A stretch of 64,000 bases of DNA from Linanthus parryae (Eukaryota; Streptophyta; Magnoliopsida; Ericales; Polemoniaceae). The stretch spans positions 29,191,001 through 29,255,000 of the forward strand of contig JALGPY010000001.1 of the NCBI GenBank assembly GCA_023055425.1. Direction: 5' to 3'. Positions 10,622-21,877 of this stretch are shown here, one piece after another (positions within the stretch are counted from its first letter, which is position 1; each line of letters starts with the position of its first letter). A model generated the notes under the pieces. That model had not been told where the DNA came from and searched no databases. It was given only the letters and a program-made list of their open reading frames with translations. The position numbers and the translations under genes are program-made.

Positions 10622-11344
10622 TTATCTTGCCGGAGACTTTATGACTCTCCTTGGTCTTCCATCAGCAATAATTTGATGAACGGGTTCCTCTAGTGTAGAC
10701 GCATCCTCACTATCAGACTCTTCTGCTTCTTCCTCTTCGGCTTCCGGCGGAGGTGTATGGTTTTCTAGATCCTTAGGATCATGAGGATCCGAATATTCCT
10801 CCACCTTCTTCTCTGCACCTCCAAGCTCCACCTCCACGAAGTTCTTCAATATATGAGTCTCATCAAAGACTACACTTTTGCTGAGTATAATCTTATTGTC
10901 TGACCATATCTTGTACCCCTTCACACTTGTTCCAAAACTCATGATTGCTCCCTTCTTATCTCTTGGTTCTAGTTTTCCATCATGAACGTGATAGTAGGAA
11001 ACACAACCAAAGACTCTCAAATCTGAGTAATCCACTGTTCTACCGGACAAGACTTCCATAGGAATCTTGCATCCTATACCTGTGTGCGGGCTTCGATTTA
11101 TGAGATAGCATGCCATGGAAACTTCCTCCCCCCAAAAGCCTCTAGAAATACCTGCATTCGAAAGCATGCACCTTGCTTTCTCTAGAAGTGTTTGATTCAT
11201 TCTCTCGTCTACACCGTTCTGCTGCGGTGTGTGTCGAACGGTGTGATGGCGTGCAATACCCTGATCCTTGTAGAATCCATCAAACTCTGATGAAAAAAAC
11301 TCCAAGCCGTTGTCCGTGCGCAACCTCTTCACTTGCTTTCCCAC
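10622..11344 (-). pseudogene. Element C integrase catalytic core and C-terminus
   Basis: A continuous 240-codon frame. It contains LRTDNGLEFFSSEF (second catalytic Asp) and HTPQQNGVDERMNQTLLEKA (catalytic Glu; family consensus NGVAER). It continues with CYLINRSPHTGI, LRVFGCVSYYHV and the acidic tail typical of Tork/Tnt1 elements. The first catalytic Asp lies in the preceding frame segment (to 11356). Confidence 0.9.
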
Positions 11345-11355
11345 CTGATTCTCTA

Positions 11356-11946
11356 CTAGGACCTTCCACTCCTTGAATCTTGCAAGGCTTCACTCTTGTG
11401 CTTCATCACGAATATCCAAGTCATCCTTGAGTAGTCATCTATGATGCTTAAAAAGTACTTGTTCCCGCCAATCGCCTCGACTTGAGATGGACCCCAGCAA
11501 TCCGAATGGATATAATCAAGAGTACCTTTCGTTCTATGAACCGCCTTAGGGAGCTTGCTACGCTGTAGCTTCCCATACACGCAGCGCTCACAAAACCCTA
11601 GGCTCTTAGGCGCATGCCCACTGAGATACCCCTTCTTATGAAGTTCCTTCATTCCACGTTCACTCATATGACCGAGTCTCATATGCCACAACTCAGTTAT
11701 ATCAGCTTCCTTAACCTCGGCCGAGGCAACTCCGACATACCCTGTGATAGCTAAACCTTGTAGCACATACAAAGTCCCATCCTTGACCCTCTTGAGTAGC
11801 ACATCCGAGTCCTTATAGATGCATAATCCTCCACCTTCACCTTTGAAACAGAAACCCTTGATGTCAAATAAACTCAAAGAAATTAGATTCTTTGTGACAA
11901 GCGGTACGTGTCTCACCTCCTTCAATGTATGTGTCTTCCCATCCAC
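11356..11946 (-). pseudogene. Element C GAG-pre-integrase and integrase N-terminus
   Basis: 196 codons. VRHVPLVTKNLISLSLFD is the protease-downstream strand. LWHMRLGHMSERGMKELHKK followed by CERCVYGKLQRSKLP is the HHCC zinc-binding GAG-pre-integrase domain. IHSDCWGPS (first catalytic Asp) and IIDDYSRMTWIF belong to the integrase core. A frameshift near 11350 separates it from the rest of the core. Confidence 0.9.
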
Positions 11947-12110
11947 AGTTCTGAACCTAACTAAGCCTTTTTCCTATGACCTTGAAAACAACTCCGTTTT
12001 CCATATGAACGGATCCTCCACTTGCATGGTTGTAGCTTGAAAATAGCTCCCTGTTAGAACAGATGTGATAAGAAGCCCCAGAGTCAATAAACCACGCATC
12101 GGGTGAATGA
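11947..12110 (-). pseudogene. Element C protease active-site region
   Basis: The minus strand reads DAWFIDSGASYHI around 12065-12105, carrying the copia DSGA catalytic motif. Later stops separate it from the downstream frame starting at 11946. The protease would cleave the gag-pol polyprotein. Confidence 0.75.
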
Positions 12111-12149
12111 ATGACATCATCCGCCAGTAGAACAAAATATTCCTCGGAA

Positions 12150-12922
12150 GAATTTCCCTTCTCTACCAGGGCTGCAGAGCCATTCTATCCCTGTTGTCCT
12201 CGTTTAGGGAAATCCCTCTTCCAGTGCCCTTTCTCCTTGCAGTAGGCACATACATCCTTTGGTAACTTAGAACCGGAGAACTGCTTCTTCTTGTTCTTCT
12301 TACCCGTCTTGCTTCCCCCGTTGCCATCAACCTAGAAGCATGGTCCTCTGTACCTATTTCTGCTCCCTTATGGCGCAATTCTCTAGCATGGAGCGCCGAT
12401 CTAACCTCCTCTAGAGATCAGTCATCCTTTTTCACAATGAATGACTGAAAAAAGTTACCGTTTGATGGAGGCAACGACATCAATAACAAAAGCGCGACAT
12501 CCTCATCATCCACCTTCTTGCCAATATTACGCAAATTTAAAAGAATTGTATTCAATTGATCAAGATGGTCCTTGAGATCCGTACCTTCGAGCATCCACAA
12601 GGTGAAGAGCCTTTGTTGTAGCATCAACTTGCTAGTGAGACTCTTCGTCATGTAGTGACTCTCCAACTTGAGCAAAAGCGTCGCTGCTTCATGCTCATCT
12701 GCGATCTCGATGATCACGTCATCCGATAACAGAGCATAAACGTTGTGTGTGTCTTCTCCTCCAATACCTTGAACTCCGACGTACTAGCATCCATGCCTCC
12801 TCTGTCCGCGGTCAAAGGTCCCACAATCCCTGCAATTTAAGAAAGGCCCCCATCTTTATCTTCCACATACTGAAGTTGTTCCCTCCTGTAAACCTATCAA
12901 TCTTCAACATCGATCCGGACAT
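12150..12922 (-). pseudogene. Element C gag, broken
   Basis: The likely start ATG at 12922 gives MSGSMLKIDRFTGGNN and WKIKMGAFLKLQGLW, a DUF4219-like N-terminus. A UBN2-type core at 12418-12717 (LLKLESHYMTKSLTSKL, LKDHLDQLNTILLNL, LLMSLPPS) matches Tnt1-type gag. A zinc knuckle near 12215-12260 reads [14 protein letters not shown], with the last Cys replaced by Phe. Frameshifts occur between segments. Confidence 0.85.
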
Positions 12923-12949
12923 CTTTCTTGGTGGATTGATCTCGACCTA

Positions 12950-12962
12950 GGCTCTGATACCA
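12950..12962 (-). other. Primer-binding site of element C
   Basis: The minus strand reads TGGTATCAGAGCC, complementary to the 3' end of initiator tRNA-Met, 3 bp from the LTR end. Confidence 0.85.
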
Positions 12963-12965
12963 GTT

Positions 12966-13432
12966 TGTTATACCTCTCACGGTCAATCACGTCTCACGAA
13001 CGATGAAATAATTGACAAAACACCAAGTTTACGTGGTTCGCTAGCCCAAATCGAGCTAACTACTTCCACGGCGAAGAGAGACCTTTATTTATCAAGAGGA
13101 TTGATTACAATGAAGTACATAAACGTTCTAAACACTTAGGAGCCTATTTATAGTGCTTAGAACCAACTTAGAGCTGTCCTAGATAGATTAGGAAACAATT
13201 TCAAAAACACCAGGAGCAGACCAGGTCGTGGTACCTTGTGATCCAGGTCGTGCGACCTCCTCCAAAAAATCCTGATGCTCCGGATGTTTTCCTCTAGGTC
13301 GTTTGACCTACCTTCTAGGTCGTGCGACCTATGAAACATCCTGGATGTTTCTTTACTCTCCATATTGGTCCCTTTAGTTCCCGTTGTTGCTCTTGATGAT
13401 CTCTTCAACTTATTCAAGGCACAAATCCAACA
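12966..13432 (-). repeat. 5' LTR of element C
   Basis: 467 bp. Minus strand TGTTGGATTTGTGCC to GGTATAACA. It carries four AGGTCGTGCGACCT-type palindromes (13223, 13244, 13296, 13317), one fewer than the partner LTR. The two LTRs differ by scattered substitutions, indicating an old insertion. Confidence 0.9.
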
Positions 13433-15108
13433 GATGAGTTCATTATCTTTGTTCTGTAATCAAGAATCAGTTGCTGAGAGAATTGAGAATTCCAACTGTG
13501 GGCAAACCTTTCATTCAAGAGGTCAATTGAAATAAAATGACTTTCTCCTGAAAAAGAGCTATAATGTTGAAGCAGGGTATAAGATGTATTTTGTCATTAA
13601 GGTTAACTCGTCTCTTTTCATGGGGATTCTGCTAATTTATCAATTCTAAAGGTGGGTTCATGTACACTCTCAATGCTGAGGGGTGCAAGTGTAATGTTAT
13701 CCCTTTATTAAGAACGTGTAGCCAAGCTATTAACTCATTTGAGATTTCCCCCAATATTTTGAATCTTCCATACTCATATGAGATTCCCCCAATATTTTTG
13801 AATCTTATATGGAAGATTCACTGTATAAATTGTGCAATTTTAAAAATTCCATTAATGCTACGAGTGAGATGTTATTCTCAACCATCACTGTCAGTGATAT
13901 TTCTCTATTAGTGGTTTAAAGTACAAACTATTCTTAAACTTTGTTATGTTCTAAACAATTGAATTAACATATGGGACTTTTGTTTCTATTGGGTCATGGC
14001 TCATAACTTCACATCGTCAAAAGTCAAACTTGGAATAATTTTGCATCAACCAAGTCTTGAATCGTGCAAATCATGTAATCTCATAGTCATTGGACTGGAG
14101 AAATTATTCTACACAACTTGTGAAATATTTATATGGAGCTTAGCTATAAAAACAAACTAGAAATATATATCTATCAACATCATAACCTACCTCCGAAATT
14201 CTCACCATAATGTTATGTTCCCTTTGTCACCATAATGTTCTGTTCCCGTTGGGTTCATTGATTAGGCATGCGATTTCTTTAGGTTGAAAATTTGTGCCTC
14301 ACTTCACTCTTCCTCAATTCATTTTTTCATTTTGGTAGAAAATATGAAGTCCACCCATAATCACACACATTTTTCATGTGATGCATTTTTCGCATTTGTA
14401 CTGGACGTCCCAAATTGTAAGATGACTATTTAACTCTTTGGTCCCAAAGAAAACAAATACAACGATACATGAACATTTTAATCCAAGAACATCCATACAA
14501 TATATGGGAGAGAGGCCGTAGCTATTATTGTTGGTGTGCTGACTCCAATAATAGTTTGTTGACCGATTTTCATGCTATTTCCATCGATTTGATAATCATG
14601 TAGGGTGAAAAACGCGAAGGACAGTTTTCCCGACATCGTGTTTTGGCTCAACACTTCTGTTAACCCTTAGTTGAAACAAATACAAGTAATATAGTCAAAT
14701 TCTCTACTTTCGGGTAAACATTATCAGCATCTTCACATATTGTCTTATGTCTACCTACAATGCTATGAAATTGTAATATATTTCCTAACTAAAATTTGGT
14801 AATATAGCTCTCTCAGCCGCCTAATGAATCTTTTGCAAATTGGGGATGGTAACAATTCGGGTTCGGATCGGAACCACCTATATCCAAATATGGACATGAA
14901 TGGTTGGATTCATATTCGATTTGAACTCGGTCGGATCTTAGTCGGATTCGGGTCGAATCCGGACTAGATTAAATTTGTAGTATCCTTGCTCAATCCGACA
15001 ACTCGCAAGTTGCATAAATGGATCAAATCTGGATTCGAATTGGGATCAAATAAAAACATGAAAAAACCAGCACATAAAATTCAAAAATAATACATCATAA
15101 TTTTTAGT
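13433..15108. other. Unassigned AT-rich spacer
   Basis: No element with defined ends and no clear gene. Noted content: an exon-like open stretch from an ATG at 13434 to about 13525; a direct repeat of about 39 bp at 13738-13820 containing GAGATT-CCCCCAATATTTTGA; a shorter one at 14206-14258 (ACCATAATGTT-TGTTCCC); and a cluster of GGATTCGG/CGGATC motifs at 14850-15050 typical of decayed plant repeats. Confidence 0.4.
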
Positions 15109-15335
15109 ATACTACTTCTGTTTAGCCAAAATATTTTTAGTGCACTATTCATCAGTTGACTTTCAACGACTATTTTAGCTAACAATATTATATGAAAATG
15201 TGTTTATCTTTTCATAATATTGTCGATATTTCTTACACTACATAATTATGAATAAATTAGCAAATTTTCATATCATATTGTTAGATAAATTTGTCAGTCA
15301 AAGTGATATTCCTAAAGTTAACTAGGAACATTATG
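15109..15335. repeat. Imperfect inverted repeat, possibly a decayed MITE
   Basis: The left arm (about 15157-15206, TTGACTTTCAACGAC through TAACAATATTATATGAAAAT) is an imperfect reverse complement of the right arm (about 15260-15305, ATTTTCATATCATATTGTTAG through GTCAAAGT). The left flank TACTACTTCTGTTTA resembles a Stowaway terminus (TACTCCCTCCGTTTA). The right terminus is not recognisable. Confidence 0.4.
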
Positions 15336-15371
15336 ACAAAACATACCAATTATGTGTTATATAGTATAAAT

Positions 15372-15535
15372 TGTTATGAAATATATGATTGATATTGTGA
15401 TATTCATAACATATTGTATTACCATATTTAGATAATACTGATTGACCCCCACACCCTATATAAAAGGGTGGTTTGGTGGAGAATAATACACACTTGATAT
15501 TCCTCCTACATTGCCTCTCTCATTAGTTCACAACA
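15372..15535 (+). repeat. 5' LTR of element K
   Basis: 164-bp LTR from TGTTATGAAA to TTCACAACA. A TATA box (TATATAAAA) lies at 15457-15465, itself flanked by CACCC and GGGTG. The short LTR length fits the Ale/Retrofit lineage. Confidence 0.88.
15457..15465 (+). promoter_or_regulatory. TATA box in element K LTR
   Basis: TATATAAAA within CACCCTATATAAAAGGGTG. The same block (CTATATAAAGGG) is kept in the right LTR near 45402. Confidence 0.6.
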
Positions 15536-16212
15536 CGTTATCAGCACAAAAGGTACGGGTTTATTATGTATAATTATTATTTTTGACCGAGAAAGAATAA
15601 ATCAACCGAAATAAACAGTTTTCCATTTTGGTTATTCTTCTCTATTGTGTGATTCAAACTTGAATCAAATGAAGTGAATCGGATCATTCGACTTGCTTTA
15701 AGTATCTTCACAAATACCAAAAAATAAAATGTCGATGCCACTGCTTCTGTTGTTGGGGACGGTAAAAAGAAAATTCTGAAGAAAAAAAAAACTCTGTTGG
15801 TAGGGCTCGGACCTATACCCATAACCCATGAGCCTAGAATCAAAGATCCCTCATACTGATTTAGCTTGTGATTCAAGTATGTGGTGTAATTATTATTATT
15901 TTTGTTACTAACACAAGAAAGAAAAATAGATACAAAGGTTTGGGATGAGACCCAGAGACCATATCACGTAGTTCGTGCAAACAAGCACTGCTAAAGAAAG
16001 AAAAAAAATGAGACTCTAGTTGGTTTACGAAGTTGGTGGTGGGATTTGTTATTGAAACCACCCAGCTGACTCTGAGCTATATTCGCAGCAAATAACTGCC
16101 AGATTTTATTGCCTCCGAAATATTTCCATTTCAGTTTATAAAAAAAAATCACTCGAGTCAAAGGCAAACTCGTGATCACTAAGAACACCGGATCTTGATG
16201 GCAAACTCGTAT
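15536..16212 (+). other. Element K PBS and 5' internal remnant
   Basis: The segment begins CGTTATCAGCAC directly after the LTR, the PBS phrase common to Ale/Retrofit-type copia elements. The remaining 650 bp show no gag frame that I can recognise. It is cut by the insertion of element A at 16213. GGCAAACTCGT occurs twice just before the junction (near 16161 and 16200). Confidence 0.6.
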
Positions 16213-16731
16213 TATTAGAAGATGATGAAGTGTTGCTGCTAAAGATTTGAAGTCTTGCTGTGTTGATGATAAAGAATTGAAGTGTTGCTGTGTAATTGGG
16301 TCTTGCAGCTTTGGTAAAAGATGAAGAAAGGAGGTGATTGCACAATTTTGGAGGCTTTCTGGGCCTGAGTTCAAATTATCAAAGATAAGGGTCATTTCAG
16401 ATACTCTTCTGGACTTCTTTATAAAGTCTCACAATGTCTCTGTGTCCTAGTACAATTTCCAAAAGCTCTGTGCTAATTATGTAAATCAGCCAAACTTGTG
16501 AATGGCTGAAATCTTATCTTCTTGATCAAACAGTCACAAATAAGACCGTTTGATTTATCTGCATTTAAGCTTCTTGTTGAAGCTCTAGGGTTTCATTATG
16601 GCTCTTGCCCGAAATCTGCAGCGAAGCTTTGCCAAGTTTTATCTATAAAAAATCGTTTGAAGTTCTTGTTGATTCTGGGTTTCTAATCCATCTCTCTCTC
16701 TTTTTACTCAAGAAATCTTTGATTTCTTTCA
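16213..16731 (+). repeat. 5' LTR of element A
   Basis: About 519 bp from TATTAGAAGATGATG to the T before the PBS, closely matching 32030-32519. It starts with TA rather than the canonical TG; the 3' copy does too. Confidence 0.85.
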
Positions 16732-16743
16732 TGGTATCAGAGA
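16732..16743 (+). other. Primer-binding site of element A
   Basis: TGGTATCAGAGA follows TTTCTTTCA, as expected for initiator tRNA-Met priming. The gag ATG follows within a few bases (16745). Confidence 0.8.
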
Positions 16744-16744
16744 C

Positions 16745-17880
16745 ATGGCTCCATCAAATCCATCTTCGGGGTCTTCGAACCCTTTCTATCTCCTTTCAAA
16801 CATCAATCAATTGACTCCATTGTATTTGGATAATTCCAACTATATTCTCGGGAAAATTTCAGATCTCTTCTCTTCTAAAAACACAAATTCTCTATGGGTA
16901 TGTTGATGGTTCGATCACATGTCCGCCGGAACGACTTCCACCGATTGATGAATCCGGCGAAACAAACCCTAATCCGGCGTACACCGCTTGGGTTACTCAA
17001 GACCAAGCTGTTCTCACTCTCTTGACAGCAACCCTTACACAAGAAGCACTCATACAAGTAATCATTAAGACCACATCTAGATCTGTTTGGCAAGCACTGG
17101 AAAATCGATATGCCTCTCTCACTCGCTCGAACGTTATTCAGCTTAAATCTGATCTTCAATCTCTGAAAAAGAAAGCTGATAGTATTGATCTTTACATGCA
17201 AAAAAAGAAAACCCTAAGAGATAAATTGGCTGTTGCTTGTAGTCCAGTGAATGATGAAGACATGATTGTCTATATCTTGAATGGTTTGCCTTCTTAATAC
17301 AATACTTTTCGTACCTCTCTTCGTATTCATGCTAATACTGATTTCATGACTGTTGAGGATCTTCATGTTTTGCTTCTTGCTGAAGAACAAATGTTTGAGT
17401 CACAAGTCTCTCATGTCTCTAATATATCTGCCTCTGCTTTTGTGAGTCAAGTAACAACTCTAATTCTGGTAGAGGTCGTGGTAATGGTTATGGCAATGGT
17501 AATGGTGCTGTTAATGGTTATGGTAATGGTTCTGGTAGAGGAAACACTTCCAATCAAAACCCAAACTATTCTCCCAATCCCAATCTGGTCGTGGAATGAA
17601 CAGAATGGGTAACCAAGGGTTTGAAAACCCTAGGGGAGACAGTTCTGGCTACTCAAGAGGTGGCCAAACCTCTGGATGAAGGTCTAATTGGAACAATAGT
17701 TATGGGAATCAACAAAAATTCTCTTATAATGGTGGAAATTATAACAATTCTTTTGGAAATGGTAGAGGTAGAGGTAGTAGAGGAGGTGGTAAACCTCATG
17801 TCACATGTCAAATTTTTGGCTATGACTACCATTCTCCCTTAGATTGCTGGCATCTAATGAATCATGCCTACAAAGGTAAA
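16745..17880 (+). pseudogene. Element A gag, broken
   Basis: Start ATG at 16745 (MAPSNPSSGSSNPFYLL). It then shifts frame to AYTAWVTQDQAVLTLL-type and TATLTQEALIQVIIKT, and to VWQALENRYASLTRSNVIQL and DEDMIVYILNGLPS, a UBN2-type gag core. FMTVEDLHVLLLAEEQMFES follows. A glycine-rich tract encoded around 17470-17560 (GRGNGYGNGNG pattern) precedes a zinc knuckle near 17810-17850 (CQIFGYDYHSPLDCWH). Several stops are present. Confidence 0.85.
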
Positions 17881-17959
17881 AAAACCATCAAACCAATTGA
17901 CCGCCATGAATGTTGTGACTAAACCTACCTACTCTGAGAATGCTGGCTCTATTGACAAT

Positions 17960-18175
17960 CCTTATGTTGCTGCATACAATTACTGGTTGAGTGATTCTGG
18001 TTCTACAAATCATATGACTGCTGATCTGAAATCTCTCTCTGGTTGATAACTACTCTGGTAATGACCATGTCTCAGTTGGAAATGGCCAATCTATTCCCAT
18101 AAATCATACTGGTACTGCCACTCTTCATACCTCTTCTTCCACTTTTCATTTACCTAACACTCTACATGTACCACA
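17960..18175 (+). pseudogene. Element A protease region
   Basis: NYWLSDSGSTNHMTADL contains the DSG-type copia protease active site. The frame then shifts (GNDHVSVGNGQ in the next frame) and continues toward the LPNTLHVPHFSANILSV strand before the GAG-pre-integrase. Confidence 0.8.
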
Positions 18176-18339
18176 TTTTTCTGCAAATATTCTCTCTGTT
18201 TATCAAATGTGTCTTCAACACAATTGCTCTTTGTACTTTGACTATGATATCTTCTATATTCAGGACAAAGCTCAGCGCACCATACTCTACCAAGGGCAGA
18301 GTGAAATATGGTCTCTATCCCATTTACACTCACCCTTTC

Positions 18340-18410
18340 AAGAGTCAAGGTCAAGGTCAAAGTCAAAGTCCAAGTCAAAGTCAATATCAGTCAAAGTCAA
18401 AGCTTACTTA
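18340..18410 (+). repeat. Short 6-bp minisatellite inside element A pol
   Basis: Tandem GTCAAG/GTCAAA units encode a Ser-Gln/Lys run (SQGQGQSQSPSQSQYQ) between protease and GAG-pre-integrase. This is simple expansion in a linker. Confidence 0.7.
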
Positions 18411-18419
18411 TTTAGGAAA

Positions 18420-19140
18420 GAAAGTATCTAATCCTGTCTGGCATGCCAGATTGGGTCATCCATCTGAGGAAGTGATGAAACTTATCTTTATTTCCAGTTC
18501 TTCTCTCTGTAATAATTTTCAACTCTCTGACAGTCATTCTGATGCCATGTGTGAACAATGTTTGAAGAGTAAAATGTCTAGACTTCCTTACAAAAAATCT
18601 ACTACTATTGTCAATGATCCCCTGCACCTCATACACACTGATGTTTGGGGACCTTCTAGCACTAAAGCTTTACATGGTTATAGATATTATGTTCTCTTTA
18701 TTGATGACATGTCTAGATTTACTTGGATTTTTCCCTTACACGCTAAGTCTGATGTTGTTACTGTTTTTTCCCAAATTTAAATTACTTGTTGAAAAACAAA
18801 TTGGTAAATCAATCAAAAATTTTAGAAGTGATGGAGGTGGAGAATACACCTATTATCTGTTCACTTCCTTACTATCTTCTCATGGTATTGCTCATCAAAA
18901 GAGCTGTCCTCACACACCACAACAAAATTGTGTTTCTGAAAGAAAACATAGGCATATTGTAGAAACTGTTGTCACACTTCTTGAACATGCCAATTTGCCT
19001 AAACATTTCTGGTACCATGCTATGTCTACTGCAGTTTATCTTAATAATTGCATGCCTAGTAAGCACACACAAAATAAGTCTCCTTGAGAGTTATTATGCA
19101 AAGTTAAACCTGATTATTCTAGATTTAAAATATTTGGTTG
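18420..19140 (+). pseudogene. Element A integrase
   Basis: GAG-pre-integrase zinc domain: VWHARLGHPSEEVMK and CEQCLKSKMSRLPYK. Integrase core: LIHTDVWGPSSTKALHGYRY (first Asp) and FIDDMSRFTWIFPL. After a frameshift near 18770 it continues as FRSDGGGEYT (second Asp) and HTPQQNCVSERKHRHIVE (catalytic Glu; NGVSER normally, here Asn-Cys). A stop at 19086 replaces the expected SPWE continuation. Confidence 0.88.
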
Positions 19141-19689
19141 TGCCTGCTATCCATACTTCAGACATTACAACTCTTCTAAACTTGATGCTAAAACTAAAAT
19201 GTGTATCTTCTTGGGTTATACTGATAACTACAAAGGCTATCTGTGTTATGACAAATCAAATCAGAAATTCTATATTAGCAGAGATGTCATTTTTAATGAA
19301 GAACTGTTTCCTTATCATGACTATTCTACTACTACTGCTACTACTTATGTTACTGACTAGAACTCTCACATTAGTCATCCTCTTATGTTTTCTGATCCAG
19401 GTCCCACCTCACCTACATCAAATGCTACACTTGATCCTATGTCACCTACATTAAATCATGATATGAACACTGTTGAGAACCATACTACACCTGGGTCAGC
19501 ACATTGGCAAGCCACTGCAGCTGAGGATTCTGAAGTCAATGCAGAGATGCAACCATTGGATGATTTGGCAACTACACCAATGCAGCCAACAAATGGCTTG
19601 GCACCTGCACCAACTCCAGTCATCAACACTGTTAGTGAGCACCCTATGCAGACCAGAAGCAAGTCTGGCATCATAAAGAAAAAGCAATT

Positions 19690-20324
19690 TGGATACACAG
19701 CTAACACTGGTAACACCTTTACTGCTTTTGCTTATGAACCTACTTGTTTCAATGATGCTAAGAAACACTTACAGTGGCTACAAGCTATCACTGATGAATT
19801 TCAAAGCCTCACACATCAAAACACCTGGACACTTGTTCCACCCCCTCACATTGCAAATATTGTGGGGAATAAATGGGTGTTCAGAACAAAATATAACCCA
19901 TATGGATTTATATCTAGACACAAAGATAGACTTGTTGCCAAAGGAATTCATCAAAATCCAGGCACTTATTATGATAAACACTCAGTCCTGTTGTGAAACA
20001 TGCCACAGTTAGAACTGTTCTTGCTCTTGCTGCCAATTTTAATTGGCCACTTCAACAATTAGATGTCAAAAATGCTTTTCTACATGGCTATTTGAAAGAA
20101 AATGTTTACATGCAACACAACCACCTGGTTTCAAAAATCCTCTTTATCCAAATCATGTTTGCAAATTGCATAAATCCATCTATGGTCTCAAACAAGCTCC
20201 TAGAGCTTGGTTTGAGAGATTCACTAGTTACATTCTATCTTTGGGATTTAATCAATCTGGTGCTGATTCTTCTCTCTTCACTAAAAACACTAGTACTGGT
20301 ATTATAATTTTGTTGCTCTATATT
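19690..20324 (+). pseudogene. Element A reverse transcriptase, N-terminal part
   Basis: Upstream linker, then WLQAITDEFQSLTHQNTW, LVPPPHIANIVGNKWVFRTK, DRLVAKGIHQNPGTYY, then (shifted) [20 protein letters not shown]. After another frameshift, [19 protein letters not shown] and TGIIILLLY follow. It ends at the Tyr codon of the YVDD active site, where element B is inserted; VDD resumes at 31073. It needs at least two frame corrections even without B. Confidence 0.9.
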
Positions 20325-21826
20325 TGTTAAGTCAAGATCCCTGAATGTGCTTTGACTGGTAAATTGTTTTGGAGTGATGAAAGACAAAAGGCTAAGTTAA
20401 GCAGCAAAGGCATTCCAGTAATCTCAAGGCCTTGAGATTGACTGAACTTTAAAGCCTTGAGTTATCTTATTCTGCTTTATGTTCTAACATTCCTGTGTTG
20501 CAGAATTGGATATCTGATTATGCAAATCAGTGGATTATGGTATACACTTTTGAATTATACTATTTATATATCTAACACAATTGCAGATGATCAGAACAGG
20601 AAGAATCAAAGTTATCTGGGCATAACTTTGAAACTCTGTGAAGCAGGTTCAGAGCCCCAAGGCCTTGAGATATGCCTTGAGCTGCTGACAGTTTTTTACA
20701 GAACTTAATTGATTCTTTCTTGCAGGTTATGACTCTTAGTATTGTGATTATTTACTCACTTCTAAGTGTCCTAAACTTGTTTTTCATGATTCATATGTTC
20801 TATAAGATATGCAGGTTATTGTTCTAAGTTTATTAAACAGTTTTATCAGAAACTGTATAACCAAACAGTCTTAGTACTGTTAGCTTTCTGGATTTTTTGT
20901 TGCAGTATTTCTATGCTGTTGTAGGGTTGTTAAACGTGCAGGAGAAATCTCAACAAACTCCAACGGATATCCACTTGAAGCTGTTTGAATTTAAGTTGAA
21001 AACAGAAGGAGGATTTGTAGGAACTGAGATCCTAAAATCTCTTAATCAGTTGCAGCTGTGGATAAAAGAGACTGGTTTGAATTTTGAAGAAGAGAGAGGC
21101 TTGCAGAATACTCTGAGAGGTGTGACAAATTCGTGGGAGATCATTCATTCAAACACACAATCATTCAAGCTTCATTCCAGACTTCTGAAGATCAAATCAA
21201 TCCAGTTTCCAGAAGAACACTTCCAGGCTTCAACAACTTATCTTCATACTGTGTTCTTCACTTGTACTTCCATCTGTGTATCTCTATATTATCTTAAACC
21301 TTAACCTAGTGGTTGGTTGTTCAAGTGAACAACAAGAGGTTCTTGTTAGCTCAACAGTTAGTAGCTGGAACTAGATAGGTTTGGAACCACAAGCTGTATA
21401 GGTGTAAGGGAAATCACTTTGGCTTGAAGATCTAGGGCTGTTTCTGTGTGAGTAATAAGAAGTGTTTGCCCAATCCTGGTGGGATTATATCCCTCAGGCA
21501 GAGATTATGTCCATTGGGACTGAACTCTGTAAATTGCTTTGTGTTCTTTACTTTTCTGTTTGATTATTATCTGCTGCACACAACTCAAATTAAACTAGGG
21601 TTTAAAAGCTGTTTAGAATTGTTCACAGCTCAAGGCCTTGAAGCTTACAATTTTGCCTTAGTGAGTTTAAGATAGTTTACAAAATCTCAAGGCCTTGAGA
21701 TTTGAGTTTCACACAAAGCTTTCATGTTAAACTTTAAGTTTTGCAAAAAGTTTCCATACTCTATTCAACCCCCCCCCCCTTCTAGAGTATTTAGGTCCTG
21801 TATTTAGTCTACATTACACACTTTCA
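20325..21826 (+). repeat. 5' LTR of element B
   Basis: 1502 bp, TGTTAAGTCAAG to ACACTTTCA. It contains perfect palindromes ATCTCAAGGCCTTGAGAT (20421-20438) and a 22-bp palindrome centred on GGCC at 21682-21703, plus further CAAGGCCTTG copies. A C11 run at 21769-21779 precedes TTCTAGAGTATT. Compared with the 3' LTR it has about 10 extra bases before the first palindrome. Confidence 0.93.
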
Positions 21827-21827
21827 A

Positions 21828-21840
21828 TTGGTATCAGAGC
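21828..21840 (+). other. Primer-binding site of element B
   Basis: TTGGTATCAGAGC, one base after the LTR end; complementary to initiator tRNA-Met. Confidence 0.88.
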
Positions 21841-21877
21841 TTGTGCCACTGTTTTTAGATCTAACAATCTGGTGACT

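Larger units (their letters stand above)
8382..13432 (-). mobile_element. Element C: Tork/Tnt1-like Ty1/copia
   Basis: A 5.05-kb minus-strand copia element with both LTRs (8382-8871 and 12966-13432), a tRNA-Met PBS, a polypurine tract, and gag, protease, integrase, RT and RNase H in copia order. Flanking 5-mers GGTTA and GATGA agree at only 3 of 5 positions, so no convincing target duplication remains. Frames are broken mainly in gag, protease and RT. The integrase and RNase H segments are long and readable. Confidence 0.9.

Noticed and set aside
8377..13437. Target duplication GGTTA/GATGA of element C
   Set aside because: Only three of five positions agree, no better than chance.
14850..15060. 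GGATTCGG-rich cluster as a regulatory island
   Set aside because: This motif family is common in decayed plant repeats, and no boundaries or coding context were seen.
16136..16345. Minus-strand ORF across the left end of element A
   Set aside because: It crosses an LTR boundary, is low-complexity and recurs in shifted form in the other LTR (32000-32240); a chance frame in an LTR.
20897..21304. 135-codon ORF in the 5' LTR of element B (and its copy at 30131-30550)
   Set aside because: Lies inside the LTR, spans the leader, and is duplicated only because LTRs are duplicated. No domain; probably non-coding although stop-free.
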